A stretch of 64,000 nt of DNA, taken from the NCBI GenBank assembly GCA_963821275.1, contig CAWGDF010000009.1:186001-250000 (forward strand), read 5' to 3'. The translations under genes were made by a program, and so were the position numbers. Origin of the DNA: JACVRW01 sp963821275 (GTDB taxonomy: Bacteria; Actinomycetota; Thermoleophilia; Solirubrobacterales; Thermoleophilaceae). Numbering within the stretch: the stretch's first letter is position 1; each line of letters begins with the position of its first letter. Shown here piece by piece: positions 52,691 through 62,190 of this stretch. The notes under the pieces are model-generated. The model searched no databases. It saw nothing but the letters and a program-made list of their open reading frames with translations, and was not told where the DNA came from.

Positions 52691-53488
52691 GTGCAGCTCT
52701 TCCGCCGCAAGCGCTCGCTGAAGGACCGCGCCATCAAGCGCGGACGCCAGCTGCGCAAGGCCGCCCCGCAGCTCGACCGTCCCTGGGCCCGGTCGCGCCC
52801 CGCGGGCACGATCCGCGAGAGCTTCCTGCGCTTCGTGCTGCGCCCGGCCATGAACGTGTACACCCGCCGGCGGTCCACCGGGAAGGACGCGCTCTCCCGC
52901 ATCAAGGGGCCGGTCATCCTGGTGGCCAACCACGCCAGCCATATCGACACCCCGGTGATCCTGGCTGCGCTCCCCTGGAGGCTGCGCAGGCGCACCGCGG
53001 TGGCGGCGGCAGCGGACTACTTCTACCGCAACCGGCTGGTGGCGGGGCTCGTCTCGCTCGCCTTCAACACCGTGCCGATGGACCGCGACGGCGGCGGCCT
53101 CGGCAAGCAGGCCACCGAGCACCTCGACCGCCTGCTCGACCAAGGCTGGAACCTGCTGCTCTACCCGGAGGGCACCCGCTCGCGCAGCGGCGGGCCGGGC
53201 CGGGTCAGGCGCGGCGCCGCGGTGCTGGCCAAGCGCCACAAGCTTCCCGTGGTGCCGATCCGGGTGAGCGGCACCAGCGAGGTGATGCCGCCCGGCCGCT
53301 TCTGGCCGAAGCGGCTCCACGGGCGGATCATGTCCAAGCGGCACAAGGTGCAGATCTCCTTCGGCGAGCCGATCAGGCCGCTGGAGGACCCGGCCGCGGT
53401 GATCGAGCGGGTGCAGCGCTTCTTCGAGCAGGGGGATGGCGACGGCGCCGCCGCGCGCGTGCGCGAGAAGCTGACCGCCAAGTACTGA
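52691..53488 (+). CDS. plsC: lysophospholipid/1-acylglycerol-3-phosphate acyltransferase (PlsC-like)
   Basis: 265-aa acyltransferase of phospholipid synthesis. Catalytic block I is VANHASHIDTPVILAAL (NHxxxxD). A substrate-binding block III lies in LLYPEGTRSRSGGPGRVRRGAAVLAKRH, and PVVPIRVSGTSEVMPPG follows. The N-terminus is strongly basic (RKRSLKDRAIKRGRQLRKA), suited to membrane contact, with no clear transmembrane helix. GTG 52691 has a GGAGAGGGG stretch upstream. The intergenic repeat B follows its stop. It stands alone on its strand between the repeat protein and the DUF2461 gene. Acyl-donor and acceptor preferences are not visible. Confidence 0.88.
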   Translation: MQLFRRKRSLKDRAIKRGRQLRKAAPQLDRPWARSRPAGTIRESFLRFVLRPAMNVYTRRRSTGKDALSRIKGPVILVANHASHIDTPVILAALPWRLRRRTAVAAAADYFYRNRLVAGLVSLAFNTVPMDRDGGGLGKQATEHLDRLLDQGWNLLLYPEGTRSRSGGPGRVRRGAAVLAKRHKLPVVPIRVSGTSEVMPPGRFWPKRLHGRIMSKRHKVQISFGEPIRPLEDPAAVIERVQRFFEQGDGDGAAARVREKLTAKY

Positions 53489-53503
53489 CGGCGAGGCGCG
53501 TGC

Positions 53504-53548
53504 ATTGTCGACTTTGCTCCCTGGTGGGGGGTCAAGTGAGCAGTGTGG
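53504..53548. repeat. palindromic intergenic repeat, copy B
   Basis: 45-bp element resembling 14667-14711: both share the start ATTG, a GACTT block, a C-run/G-run core, GGGGGTCAAGT (53528-53538) and the end GTGG. The outer palindrome is less perfect here. Located between the acyltransferase and DUF2461 genes, both on the plus strand. Confidence 0.65.
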
Positions 53549-53604
53549 AAGGAACGCGGGCAGGGCCCGATCTCCTTACCCCGCGCCGTACGATTGACCC
53601 CGGC

Positions 53605-54303
53605 ATGGCCGCCCAGCCCGAGCCGCCGCCCTTCGCCGGCTTCCCCCGGGCTGCCTTCGACTGGTTCGCCGGGCTCGAGGCCGACAACTCCAAGGCCTAC
53701 TTCGAGCGCAACCGGGCGCTGTGGGAGAGGGAGGTGCGCGACCAGCTCGAGGCGCTGCTCGAGGAGCTGGCCGACGACTTCGGCGGCCGGGTGAAGATGT
53801 TCCGCCCCAACCGCGACATCCGCTTCAGCGCGGACAAGTCGCCCTACAAGACCGCCACCTACGGGCTCATCTTCGGGCGCCCCGCAAGCCACGCCGGGCT
53901 CTACGCGCAGCTCACCTCGGCCGGGCTGTTCGCCGGCAGCGGCTACCACACCTTCGCCCGCGACCAGCTCGAGCGCTACCGCGAGAAGGCGGCCGGCCGC
54001 GCGGGCGCGAACCTGGCCACGATGCTGGCCGAGCTCGGCGGCGAGGGCTTTCAGCTGATCGGCGACGAGCTGAAGACCGTGCCCCGCGGCTACGACCGCG
54101 ACCACCGCAACGCCGCGGTCCTGCGGCGCAAGGCCGTGGCCGCCGGCCGCCGGATCGCGCCCAAGGGCCGCGGAGGCATCGGCCGCGAGCGGGCGCTCGA
54201 GCACGTGGCCGGGACCTGGAAGCGGCTGGGGCCGATGAACCGCTGGCTCGACCGCAACGTGGGCCCGAGCGACGAGCCGCCGGAGCAGCGCTTCCGCCGC
54301 TAG
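53605..54303 (+). CDS. DUF2461-family protein
   Basis: 232-aa soluble protein of the DUF2461 (TIGR02453) family: FPRAAFDWFAGLEADNSKAYFERNRALWE, the core MFRPNRDIRFSADKSPYKTATYGLIFG, YAQLTSAGLFAGSGYHTFARDQLERYREKAA and LKTVPRGYDRDH with RNAAVLRRK. All family landmarks are present and the length is normal. The biochemical role of DUF2461 is not known. ATG 53605 follows the repeat B element; a TACGAT hexamer at 53589-53594 could be a -10 box. The stop TAG shares CTAG with the stop of the convergent glycerol kinase gene. Confidence 0.9.
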   Translation: MAAQPEPPPFAGFPRAAFDWFAGLEADNSKAYFERNRALWEREVRDQLEALLEELADDFGGRVKMFRPNRDIRFSADKSPYKTATYGLIFGRPASHAGLYAQLTSAGLFAGSGYHTFARDQLERYREKAAGRAGANLATMLAELGGEGFQLIGDELKTVPRGYDRDHRNAAVLRRKAVAAGRRIAPKGRGGIGRERALEHVAGTWKRLGPMNRWLDRNVGPSDEPPEQRFRR

Positions 54304-55793
54304 TCGTCGTCGTCGACCCAGTCGGTGGTCCGCTCGACCGCCTTGCGCCACTTGCGGTAGCCGCGCTCGCGCTGCTCGGGGTCCATGCTCGGGCTCCACT
54401 CGGCCGCCTTGTGCCAGTTGGCCCGCAGGCTCTCCGTGTCGGCCCAGAAGCCCTCGGCCAGCCCGGCGGCGTACGCGGCGCCCAGCGAGACGGTCTCGGC
54501 GACGATGGGGCGCACCACCGGCACGTCCAGCACGTCGGCGAGGAACTGCATCAGCAGGTTGTTGGCCGTCATGCCGCCGTCCACCCGCAGCGATCCCAGC
54601 GCCACCCCGTAGTCGCTGTTCATCGAGTCGACCACCTCACGCGTCTGCCAGGCGGTGGCTTCGAGCACGGCGCGGGCCAGGTGCCCCTTCTGGATGTAGC
54701 CGGTGAGCCCGGCGATCACCCCGCGCGCGTCGCTGCGCCAGTGGGGCGCGAACAGACCCGAGAAGGCCGGCACGAAGTAGCAGCCGCCGTTGTCCTCCAC
54801 GGTGCGGGCCAGGGTCTCGATCTCGGGGGCGCTGCCGATCAGGCCCAGGTTGTCCCGGAACCACTGGACCAGGGCGCCGGTGACCGCCATCGAGCCCTCG
54901 AGCGCGTAGGTGGGCGGCTCGTCGCGTAGCTTGTAGCCCAGCGTGGTCAGCAGGCCGTTGGCGGAGCGCACCGGCTGGTCGCCGGTGTTCAAGAGCAGGA
55001 AGCTGCCCGTCCCGTAGGTGCACTTCGCCTCGCCGGGCTTGAAGCAGGTCTGTCCGACGAGCGCGGCGTGCTGGTCGCCGAGAGCCGAGGCCACGGGGAC
55101 CCCGCGCAGCGGCTCGCCGGCCTCGCCGTAGATCTCCGAGGAGGCGCGAATCTCCGGGAGCATCGCGCGCGGGACGCCCATGAGGTCCAGCAGCTCGTCG
55201 TCCCAGTCGGTGGCGTCGAGGCTCATCAGCATGGTTCGGCTGGCGTTGGTCACGTCGGTCACGTGCCGCCCGGTGAGCTTCCAGATCAACCAGCTGTCCA
55301 TCGTCCCGAACAGCACCTCGCCGGCGCGGGCGCGCTCCTCGAGCTCGGGGATGCGATCCAGCAGCCAGCGGATCTTCGGGCCGGAGAAGTAGGTGGCGAG
55401 CGGAAGCCCGCAGCGCTCGCGCAGGCGCTGCTGTCCCACGTCGCCCTCGAGCTCGCGGCAGAGCTGGTCGGTACGGGTGTCCTGCCAGGTGATCGCGTTG
55501 CTCACCGGCTCGCTGCTCTCTCGGGACCAGAGCACCGTCGTCTCCCGCTGGTTGGCGATGCCCAGGGCGACCAGGTCGCGCCCCTCGAGCTGCGCTCCGT
55601 CGAGCGCCTCGCGCACGACCGTCAGCACGTTGTCCCAGATCTCGTTGGGGTCGTGCTCCACCCAGCCCGGGCGGGGGTAGTGGTGGCGGTGCTCCTTCTG
55701 GGCCACCGAGACGATCCGGGCCGAGTCGTCGAACACCAGGCAGCGCGATGACGCGGTGCCCTGGTCTATGGCGGCGACGAAGCGCTTGCTCAT
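54300..55793 (-). CDS. glpK: glycerol kinase (copy 1, with IclR regulator)
   Basis: 497-aa FGGY-family kinase forming glycerol-3-phosphate. N-terminal phosphate loop AAIDQGTASSRCLVFDD, glycerol contact regions GIANQRETTVLWSRE and AITWQDTRTDQLCRELE, FSGPKIRWLLDRIPELE, and the ATP-side CTYGTGSFLLLNTG and LFAPHWRSDARGVIAG. The catalytic Asp lies in SALGDQHAALVGQ, and LRVDGGMTANNLLMQFLADVL is the FGGY signature. It is read leftward right after the iclR gene (10 bp) and is diverged from the rightward copy at 59058. Two glycerol kinases in one regulon may differ in induction or substrate (glycerol versus another triol). Confidence 0.95.
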   Translation of the reverse strand: MSKRFVAAIDQGTASSRCLVFDDSARIVSVAQKEHRHHYPRPGWVEHDPNEIWDNVLTVVREALDGAQLEGRDLVALGIANQRETTVLWSRESSEPVSNAITWQDTRTDQLCRELEGDVGQQRLRERCGLPLATYFSGPKIRWLLDRIPELEERARAGEVLFGTMDSWLIWKLTGRHVTDVTNASRTMLMSLDATDWDDELLDLMGVPRAMLPEIRASSEIYGEAGEPLRGVPVASALGDQHAALVGQTCFKPGEAKCTYGTGSFLLLNTGDQPVRSANGLLTTLGYKLRDEPPTYALEGSMAVTGALVQWFRDNLGLIGSAPEIETLARTVEDNGGCYFVPAFSGLFAPHWRSDARGVIAGLTGYIQKGHLARAVLEATAWQTREVVDSMNSDYGVALGSLRVDGGMTANNLLMQFLADVLDVPVVRPIVAETVSLGAAYAAGLAEGFWADTESLRANWHKAAEWSPSMDPEQRERGYRKWRKAVERTTDWVDDDD

Positions 55794-55803
55794 GCTGGGC
55801 GTG

Positions 55804-56568
55804 CTACCACGGAATGGCGCCGAGCTCGCGGGAGACGGATCGGGCCGCCTCGCGGACGTAGGCCACGAGCTCCTCTCGGGGCCCGCCATCCTCGCACAAC
55901 CGCTCGGGAGGCCCGGAGATTCCTATGGCTCCCACGGTGAGCCCGCGGCGGTCGTCGATCGGCGCGGCCACCGACACCTCGCCGTCGATGAGCTCCTCGC
56001 GGTCGATGGCCCAGCCTCGCTCGCGGACGTCCTGCAGCTCGCGCCGCAGGCGGTAGAGGTCGGTGATGGTCGAGCCGGTGTACGCCCTCAGGCCGGCGCC
56101 GCTCAGCTCGGCGGCGAGGTACTGGTGATGGGCGAGCAGCGCCTTGCCCATGGCCGTGGCGTGCACGGGCAGGAGGGCGCCGACCTCGAGCGCCTGGCGG
56201 CTGTCGTCGGGACGGAAGACGTGGTGGACCACGAGCACCTGATTCTCGTGCAGGGTCCCGATGCGGACGCTCTCCTCGCTGCGGGTGGCGAGGGCGTCCG
56301 ACCAGTTGATGGCCCGCGTGCGGAGCTCGTTGCCGTCGAGGTAGCTCGAGCCCATGTGAAGGAGGGCGGCGCCCAGCTGGTACTTGCCGGAGTCCGGGTC
56401 CTGCTCGACGAAGCCAACGCGCTGCAGCGTGCGCAAGAGCCCGTGCACGGTGCCCTTCGGGAGCTCGAGCTCGCCCGACAGCTCACCCACCCCGAGGCGA
56501 TGCGTCTGCCCCGACAGCAGGCGTAGGATGGCGGCCGCGCGCTCGATGGACTGGATGTGACCGGGCAT
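55804..56568 (-). CDS. IclR-family transcriptional regulator (GylR-like)
   Basis: 254-aa regulator. N-terminal winged helix: IQSIERAAAILRLLSGQTHR, LELPKGTVHGLLRTLQRVGFVEQD. C-terminal effector domain: NQVLVVHHVFRPDDSRQALE, VHATAMGKALLAH, ERGWAIDREELIDGEVSVAAPI and VGAIGISGPPERL. This is the class that includes the glycerol operon repressor GylR. Its gene heads the leftward unit with glpK, and the perfect palindrome at 56593-56613 lies 24 bp upstream of its start, between it and the rightward glycerol genes. Control of both directions by a glycerol-derived effector is strongly suggested by position. Confidence 0.93.
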   Translation of the reverse strand: MPGHIQSIERAAAILRLLSGQTHRLGVGELSGELELPKGTVHGLLRTLQRVGFVEQDPDSGKYQLGAALLHMGSSYLDGNELRTRAINWSDALATRSEESVRIGTLHENQVLVVHHVFRPDDSRQALEVGALLPVHATAMGKALLAHHQYLAAELSGAGLRAYTGSTITDLYRLRRELQDVRERGWAIDREELIDGEVSVAAPIDDRRGLTVGAIGISGPPERLCEDGGPREELVAYVREAARSVSRELGAIPW

Positions 56569-56579
56569 GGGCGGGACAC

Positions 56580-56626
56580 CAGTTTGTGAACTGCGTTTGA
56601 CATTGTCAAACGCTCTCGGTTAGTGT
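56580..56626. promoter_or_regulatory. divergent glycerol-regulon promoters with 21-bp palindromic operator
   Basis: GCGTTTGACA (56593-56602), T, TGTCAAACGC (56604-56613) is a perfect palindrome. It contains back-to-back TTGACA -35 boxes. On the plus strand TTGACA (56597-56602) pairs with TAGTGT (56621-56626, 18-base spacer). On the minus strand TTGACA (56609-56604) faces CAAACT (56586-56581, 17-base spacer). A regulator bound here would cover both -35 boxes at once; IclR is the obvious candidate. A wider TGTGAAC (56585-56591) / GTTCACA (56643-56649) inverted repeat flanks it. Confidence 0.75.
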
Positions 56627-56665
56627 CGCGCCGCCAGTCTTTGTTCACAGAGAGAGGGGGAGCTC

Positions 56666-57381
56666 TTGAGCATTATCGGGGCTGAGACGATCGGGACCGC
56701 GCTCCTGATCCTGTTGGGCGACGGGGTGGTGGCAGCGGTGCTGCTGAACAGGTCGAAGGCGCAGAACCCGGGCTGGATCGTGATCGCGTTCGGCTGGGGC
56801 TTCGCGGTCATGGTCGGCGGCCTACGCGGTGGGCCAGTTCAGCGGCGCTCACCTGAACCCCGCGGTCACCCTCGGCTTCTGGATCAGGGACGATCGAGGG
56901 AGCGAGGTTCCGAGGTACTTCGTCGGCGAGTTCCTGCGGCGCCATCGCCGGGGCAACGCTCGTGTTCCTCGCCTACTACCAACACTTCGGGGATACCGAG
57001 GACCCCGGGCTGAAGCTGTCCGTATTCTGCACGGGCCCGGCGATCCGCAATTACGGCTGGAACATCGTCACCGAGGTGATCGGGACGTTCGTGCTGGTGT
57101 TCGGGGTCTTCGCGATCGTCTCCAACGCCGCACCCGGCCGAGAGCGGCCTGACACCGCTGCTGATCGGGCTGCTTAGTGCGGGGCATCGGGCTGTCACTC
57201 GGTGGTCCAACCGGGATACGCGATCAATCCCGCCCGCGACCTGGGCCCGCGCATCATGCACGCGATCATGCCGATCCCGGGCAAGGGCACGTCCGACTGG
57301 GCGTACTCGTGGGTCCCGGTCATCGGCCCGCTGATCGGCGGGGCGCTCGGCGCGTTGCGTTACATGTGGTGGTGGCCCTAG
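56666..57381 (+). pseudogene. glpF: aquaporin/glycerol facilitator with five one-base frameshifts
   Basis: Correcting extra bases near 56819, 56937, 57139, 57182 and 57215 yields a normal 236-aa MIP-family channel: IGTALLILLGDGVVAAVLLN, first NPA loop AVGQFSGAHLNPAVTLGFWI, GAIAGATLVFLAYYQHFGDT, NIVTEVIGTFVLVFGVFAIV, second NPA loop GYAINPARDLGPRI and a terminal helix ending MWWWP. Start TTG 56666 follows AGGGGGAG. All five changes are insertions and every motif between them is intact, so sequence error is more likely than gene decay. As drawn, no functional channel would be made. It is first in the rightward glycerol operon, 39 bp before dhaK. Confidence 0.85.
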
Positions 57382-57420
57382 AAGGCCCGGCAGGCCCAGA
57401 CCCTCAGGGGGGGAGATGAC

Positions 57421-58419
<999 letters not shown>

Positions 58420-58423
58420 GGCG

Positions 58424-59041
58424 GTGCCGGTCACCCGCGACACGACCCTCGATTGGATGCGCCGCTTCGGGGCTGAGATGGAAGAGCACCGCCAGGAGCT
58501 CGTCCGGCTCGACACTGCGATCGGCGACGGGGACCACGGAACCAACATGGACCGGGGGATGCGCGCTGCGCTCGAGAAGCTCGACGCCACCGAGCAGGCG
58601 GACCCGGGCGCCGTGCTCAAGACCGTGGCCATGGCGCTCGTCTCGAAGGTGGGGGGTGCCGCGGGGCCGCTCTACGGGACGCTCTTCCTGCAGATGGGCA
58701 GTGCGATGGCCGGCAGCGACGAGGTCGACCTGGACGGCTACGTGGCCGCCTGGCGGAAGGGGCTCGAGGGCGTTCAGGCCCGCGGGAAGGCGGAGCCGGG
58801 CGACAAGACGATGGTCGATGCCCTCACCCCGGCCGTCGAGGCCATGGAGCAGGCCGACGACCTCGACGCTGCACTTGGCGCGGCGGTTGAAGCCGCGGAG
58901 AACGGAATGAAGGAGACGATCCCGCTGGTCGCCCGCAAGGGCCGGGCGAGCTATCTCGGGGAGCGCAGCAAGGACCATCAGGATCCCGGCGCCACCTCGA
59001 CCTATTACCTGTACCGGAGCGCCGCCGAGGCGCTTGGCTGA
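58424..59041 (+). CDS. dhaL: dihydroxyacetone kinase, DhaL subunit
   Basis: 205-aa nucleotide-binding subunit. The Mg-nucleotide ligands are in LDTAIGDGDHGTNMDRGM (three Asp), followed by VGGAAGPLYGTLFLQMG, GDKTMVDALTPAVEAME and the end RKGRASYLGERSKDHQDPGATSTYYL, all typical of DhaL. No DhaM (PTS-type phosphotransferase subunit) is encoded in the rest of the operon, so the pair may use PTS components elsewhere or behave like ATP-dependent forms. The start is GTG 58424; the glpK copy follows after 16 bp. Confidence 0.94.
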   Translation: MPVTRDTTLDWMRRFGAEMEEHRQELVRLDTAIGDGDHGTNMDRGMRAALEKLDATEQADPGAVLKTVAMALVSKVGGAAGPLYGTLFLQMGSAMAGSDEVDLDGYVAAWRKGLEGVQARGKAEPGDKTMVDALTPAVEAMEQADDLDAALGAAVEAAENGMKETIPLVARKGRASYLGERSKDHQDPGATSTYYLYRSAAEALG

Positions 59042-59057
59042 AAGAGGAGAGGAACAC

Positions 59058-60557
59058 ATGGCGGAGTACGCGGCAGCGCTCGATCAGGGGACCACCAGCT
59101 CGCGCTGCATGATCTTCGACCACGGCGGCCAGGTCGCCGCGATCGAGCAGGAGGAGCACGAGCAGATCTTCCCGAAGGCCGGCTGGGTCGAGCACGACCC
59201 GGCAGAGATTTGGCAGCGGGCCCAGCAGGTGATGGACGGAGCGCTGGGGAAGGTGGGCGGGAACGCCGGCGACATCGCCGGGCTCGGGATCACCAACCAG
59301 CGCGAGACCACGGTGGTCTGGGACCGCAACACCGGCGAGGCGGTCTACAACGCGATCGTCTGGCAGGACACCCGCACGGACAAGATCTGCGACGAGCTGT
59401 CGGCCGACGGAGGCCAGGACCGCTTCCGGGGGAAGACGGGCCTGCCCATCGCCACCTACTTCTCGGGGCCGAAGATCCGCTGGATCCTCGAGAACGTGGA
59501 CGGCGCCCGGGACCGGGCCGACGCCGGCGACCTCATGTTCGGCAACACCGACACCTGGTGCATCTGGAACCTCACCGGCGGGACCGACGGCGGCGTACAC
59601 GCGACCGACCCGAGCAACGCCAGCCGGACGATGCTGATGGACCTGGAGACGCTGGACTGGGACGACGAGCTCCTGGACGCCATCGGCGTGCCGCGCTCGA
59701 TGCTGCCGGAGATCCGGTCGTCGAGCGGCGAGTTCGGCGAGGTCAAGGGCGGCGCGTTCGCGGGTGTTCAGGTGGCCGGTGACCTCGGCGACCAGCAGGC
59801 GGCCACCTTCGGGCAGACCTGCTTCTCGGTGGGCGAGGCCAAGAACACCTACGGCACGGGCAACTTCCTGCTGCTGAACACCGGCAACGAAGCGGTGCAG
59901 TCGGAGAACGGCCTCATCACCACCGTGGGCTACAAGATCGGCGATTCGGATGCGGTCTACTGCCTCGAGGGCTCGATCGCGATCACCGGGTCGCTCGTGC
60001 AGTGGCTGCGCGACAACCTCAAGCTGATCAAGTCGTCGAGCGAGGTGGAGGACCTGGCGGCCACCGTGGAGGACAACGGCGGCGCCTACTTCGTGCCGGC
60101 CTTCTCGGGGCTGTTCGCGCCCTACTGGCGGTCGGACGCCCGCGGCGCGCTGGTCGGCCTGACCCGCTACGTGAACGGCGGCCACATCGCACGGGCGGCG
60201 CTTGAGGCCACGGCGTTCCAGAGCAAGGAGGTCGCGGACGCCATGAACGCGGACTCCGGTGTGGACCTCGAGTCGCTGAAGGTCGACGGCGGCATGGTGG
60301 TCAACGAGACCCTCATGCAGTTCCAGGCCGACATCCTCGGGGTCCCGGTGATCCGGCCCAAGGTGGCGGAGACGACGTCGCTCGGCGCCGCCTACGCGGC
60401 CGGGCTGGCCACCGGCTTCTGGGCCGAGGTCGAGGACCTGCGCGAGAACTGGGTCGAGGACAAGCGCTGGGAGCCGCAGATGGACGAGGCCGAGCGCGAG
60501 GAGGCCTATCGCTTCTGGAAGAAGGCCGTGGAGAGGACGTTCGACTGGGCGGAGTAG
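59058..60557 (+). CDS. glpK: glycerol kinase (copy 2, in the dha-glp operon)
   Basis: 499-aa FGGY kinase: AALDQGTTSSRCMIFDHGGQ, GITNQRETTVVWDRNTGEAVYNA, IVWQDTRTDKICDEL, FSGPKIRWILENVDGARD, VAGDLGDQQAATFGQTCF, NTYGTGNFLLLNTGNE and LKVDGGMVVNETLMQFQADILG. ATG 59058 has AGAGGAGAGG upstream. It sits between dhaL and glpA, whereas copy 1 (54300) is leftward with the regulator. The two differ at many positions, so this is not a recent duplication. Together with GlpABC it converts glycerol to DHAP through glycerol-3-phosphate. Confidence 0.96.
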   Translation: MAEYAAALDQGTTSSRCMIFDHGGQVAAIEQEEHEQIFPKAGWVEHDPAEIWQRAQQVMDGALGKVGGNAGDIAGLGITNQRETTVVWDRNTGEAVYNAIVWQDTRTDKICDELSADGGQDRFRGKTGLPIATYFSGPKIRWILENVDGARDRADAGDLMFGNTDTWCIWNLTGGTDGGVHATDPSNASRTMLMDLETLDWDDELLDAIGVPRSMLPEIRSSSGEFGEVKGGAFAGVQVAGDLGDQQAATFGQTCFSVGEAKNTYGTGNFLLLNTGNEAVQSENGLITTVGYKIGDSDAVYCLEGSIAITGSLVQWLRDNLKLIKSSSEVEDLAATVEDNGGAYFVPAFSGLFAPYWRSDARGALVGLTRYVNGGHIARAALEATAFQSKEVADAMNADSGVDLESLKVDGGMVVNETLMQFQADILGVPVIRPKVAETTSLGAAYAAGLATGFWAEVEDLRENWVEDKRWEPQMDEAEREEAYRFWKKAVERTFDWAE

Positions 60558-60630
60558 GCGGCGACGGCTGTCGGCGGGGGCGGGCGGCGGCGCCCGCCCC
60601 GGCTCGTCCGCCAGGTAGGCTGACGAGGAA

Positions 60631-62190
60631 GTGGCTGCGCTGGAGACGGATGTCCTGGTCATCGGGGGTGGTGCGACAGGCGCCGGCGTGGCCTGGGACG
60701 CCGCGCTGCGTGGCCTGAACGTCGTGCTCGCCGACCGGCTCGACCTCTGCGAGGGCACGAGCGGGCGCTTCCATGGCCTGCTGCACTCCGGCGGCCGCTA
60801 CGTGGTCAAGGACCCCAAGGCGGCGGAGGAGTGCATCGTCGAGAACCGCGTGCTGCGCCGGATCGTTCCGGACTGCATCGAGGACACCGGCGGGCTGTTC
60901 GTGACCACCCCCTACGACGACCCGGACTACGCCGACCGCTTTGCCGCCGGCTGCCGCGCCACCGGCGTGGACTGCGAGGAGATCGAGCCCGCTCAGGCGC
61001 TCGAGGACGAGCCCCGCCTCAACCCGGGCATCACGCGCGCGTTCCGGGTGCCCGACGGGGGCATCGACGCCTGGAAGACCGTCTGGGCCCTGGCCCGCGG
61101 CGCCCATCAGCATGGCGGGGCGAAGATCATGCCTTACCACGCGGCGGTGGCCGTCGAGCGCGACGGCGACGAGGTGACGGGCGCGAAGCTGCGCGACAGC
61201 CGCAGCGGCGACGAGGTGGACGTCCGGGCGCGGGTGACCGTGAACGCCGCCGGCGCCTGGGCCGGCCAGATCGCCGACTTCGCCGGGATCGAGGGCGTCC
61301 ACATCTTCCCCGGCCGCGGAATCATGATCGCGATGAACCACCGGCTGGTGAACACGGTGGTCAACCGCTGCCAGATGCCCACGGACGGCGACATCCTGGT
61401 CCCGATCCGCACCGTCTGCGTGATCGGGACCACCGACGTGGAGACCCCCGACCCGGACGACCAGACCGTGGCCCAGGAAGAGGTCGACGCCATGCTGGAG
61501 GACGGCGAGCGGCTCGTCCCCGGCTTCCGCCGCGCCCGCGCGCTGCGGGTCTGGACCGGCGTCCGTCCGCTCTTCCAGGACGCCAAGGAGGACGTGGCGT
61601 CCACCCGCGACGTCACCCGGGCGCACACGCTGCTCGACCACGCCGAGCGCGACGGGGTGGGTCGCTTCGTCACGATCACCGGCGGCAAGTTCACGACCTT
61701 CCGCCTGATGGCCGAGGAGACCGTCGACGCGGTCTGCCGCCAGCTCGGCGAGGAGCGGCCCTGTACGACCGCGAGCACGCCGCTGCCGGGCTCGGAGGGC
61801 GGCGACCACTACCACCTGTCCGAGCGTCTGGCCCGGCGCGAGTCGACGCTGCTCGACGACCAGCTGATCTGCGAATGCGAACTCGTCTCCCGCGGCAAGC
61901 TCGAGGCGGCCATGCGCCGGAGGGGCACGGCCAACCTCAACGACATCCGTCGCGTCCTGCGCCTCGGCATGGGGCCCTGCCAGGGAGGGTTCTGCACCTA
62001 CCGCGCGGCCGGCATGCTCCACGGACTCGACGGGATGTCCACCGAGGAGGCCGACCACGCGCTGATCGCGTTTCTCGAGGAGCGCTGGAAGGGCACATGG
62101 CCGATCCTCTACGGCGACCAGATGCGCCAGGCCAGGCTGGACGACTGGATCTTCCAGGGGGTGCTCGACGTGACGCACCTGCCGCGATGA
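60631..62190 (+). CDS. glpA: anaerobic-type glycerol-3-phosphate dehydrogenase subunit A
   Basis: 519-aa FAD subunit oxidising glycerol-3-phosphate to DHAP. N-terminal FAD motif VLVIGGGATGAGVAWDAALRG, substrate region CEGTSGRFHGLLHSGGRYVVKD, VNAAGAWAGQIADFAGI and GIMIAMNHRLVNTVVN. The C-terminal BFD-like [2Fe-2S] domain has DDQLICECELVSRGKLEAAM and LRLGMGPCQGGFCTYRAAGM (four Cys). The start is GTG 60631. The stop overlaps the ATG of glpB. With glpB and glpC it forms the membrane-associated, quinone-linked complex. A GC-rich 70-bp gap without clear promoter separates it from glpK. Confidence 0.95.
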   Translation: MAALETDVLVIGGGATGAGVAWDAALRGLNVVLADRLDLCEGTSGRFHGLLHSGGRYVVKDPKAAEECIVENRVLRRIVPDCIEDTGGLFVTTPYDDPDYADRFAAGCRATGVDCEEIEPAQALEDEPRLNPGITRAFRVPDGGIDAWKTVWALARGAHQHGGAKIMPYHAAVAVERDGDEVTGAKLRDSRSGDEVDVRARVTVNAAGAWAGQIADFAGIEGVHIFPGRGIMIAMNHRLVNTVVNRCQMPTDGDILVPIRTVCVIGTTDVETPDPDDQTVAQEEVDAMLEDGERLVPGFRRARALRVWTGVRPLFQDAKEDVASTRDVTRAHTLLDHAERDGVGRFVTITGGKFTTFRLMAEETVDAVCRQLGEERPCTTASTPLPGSEGGDHYHLSERLARRESTLLDDQLICECELVSRGKLEAAMRRRGTANLNDIRRVLRLGMGPCQGGFCTYRAAGMLHGLDGMSTEEADHALIAFLEERWKGTWPILYGDQMRQARLDDWIFQGVLDVTHLPR

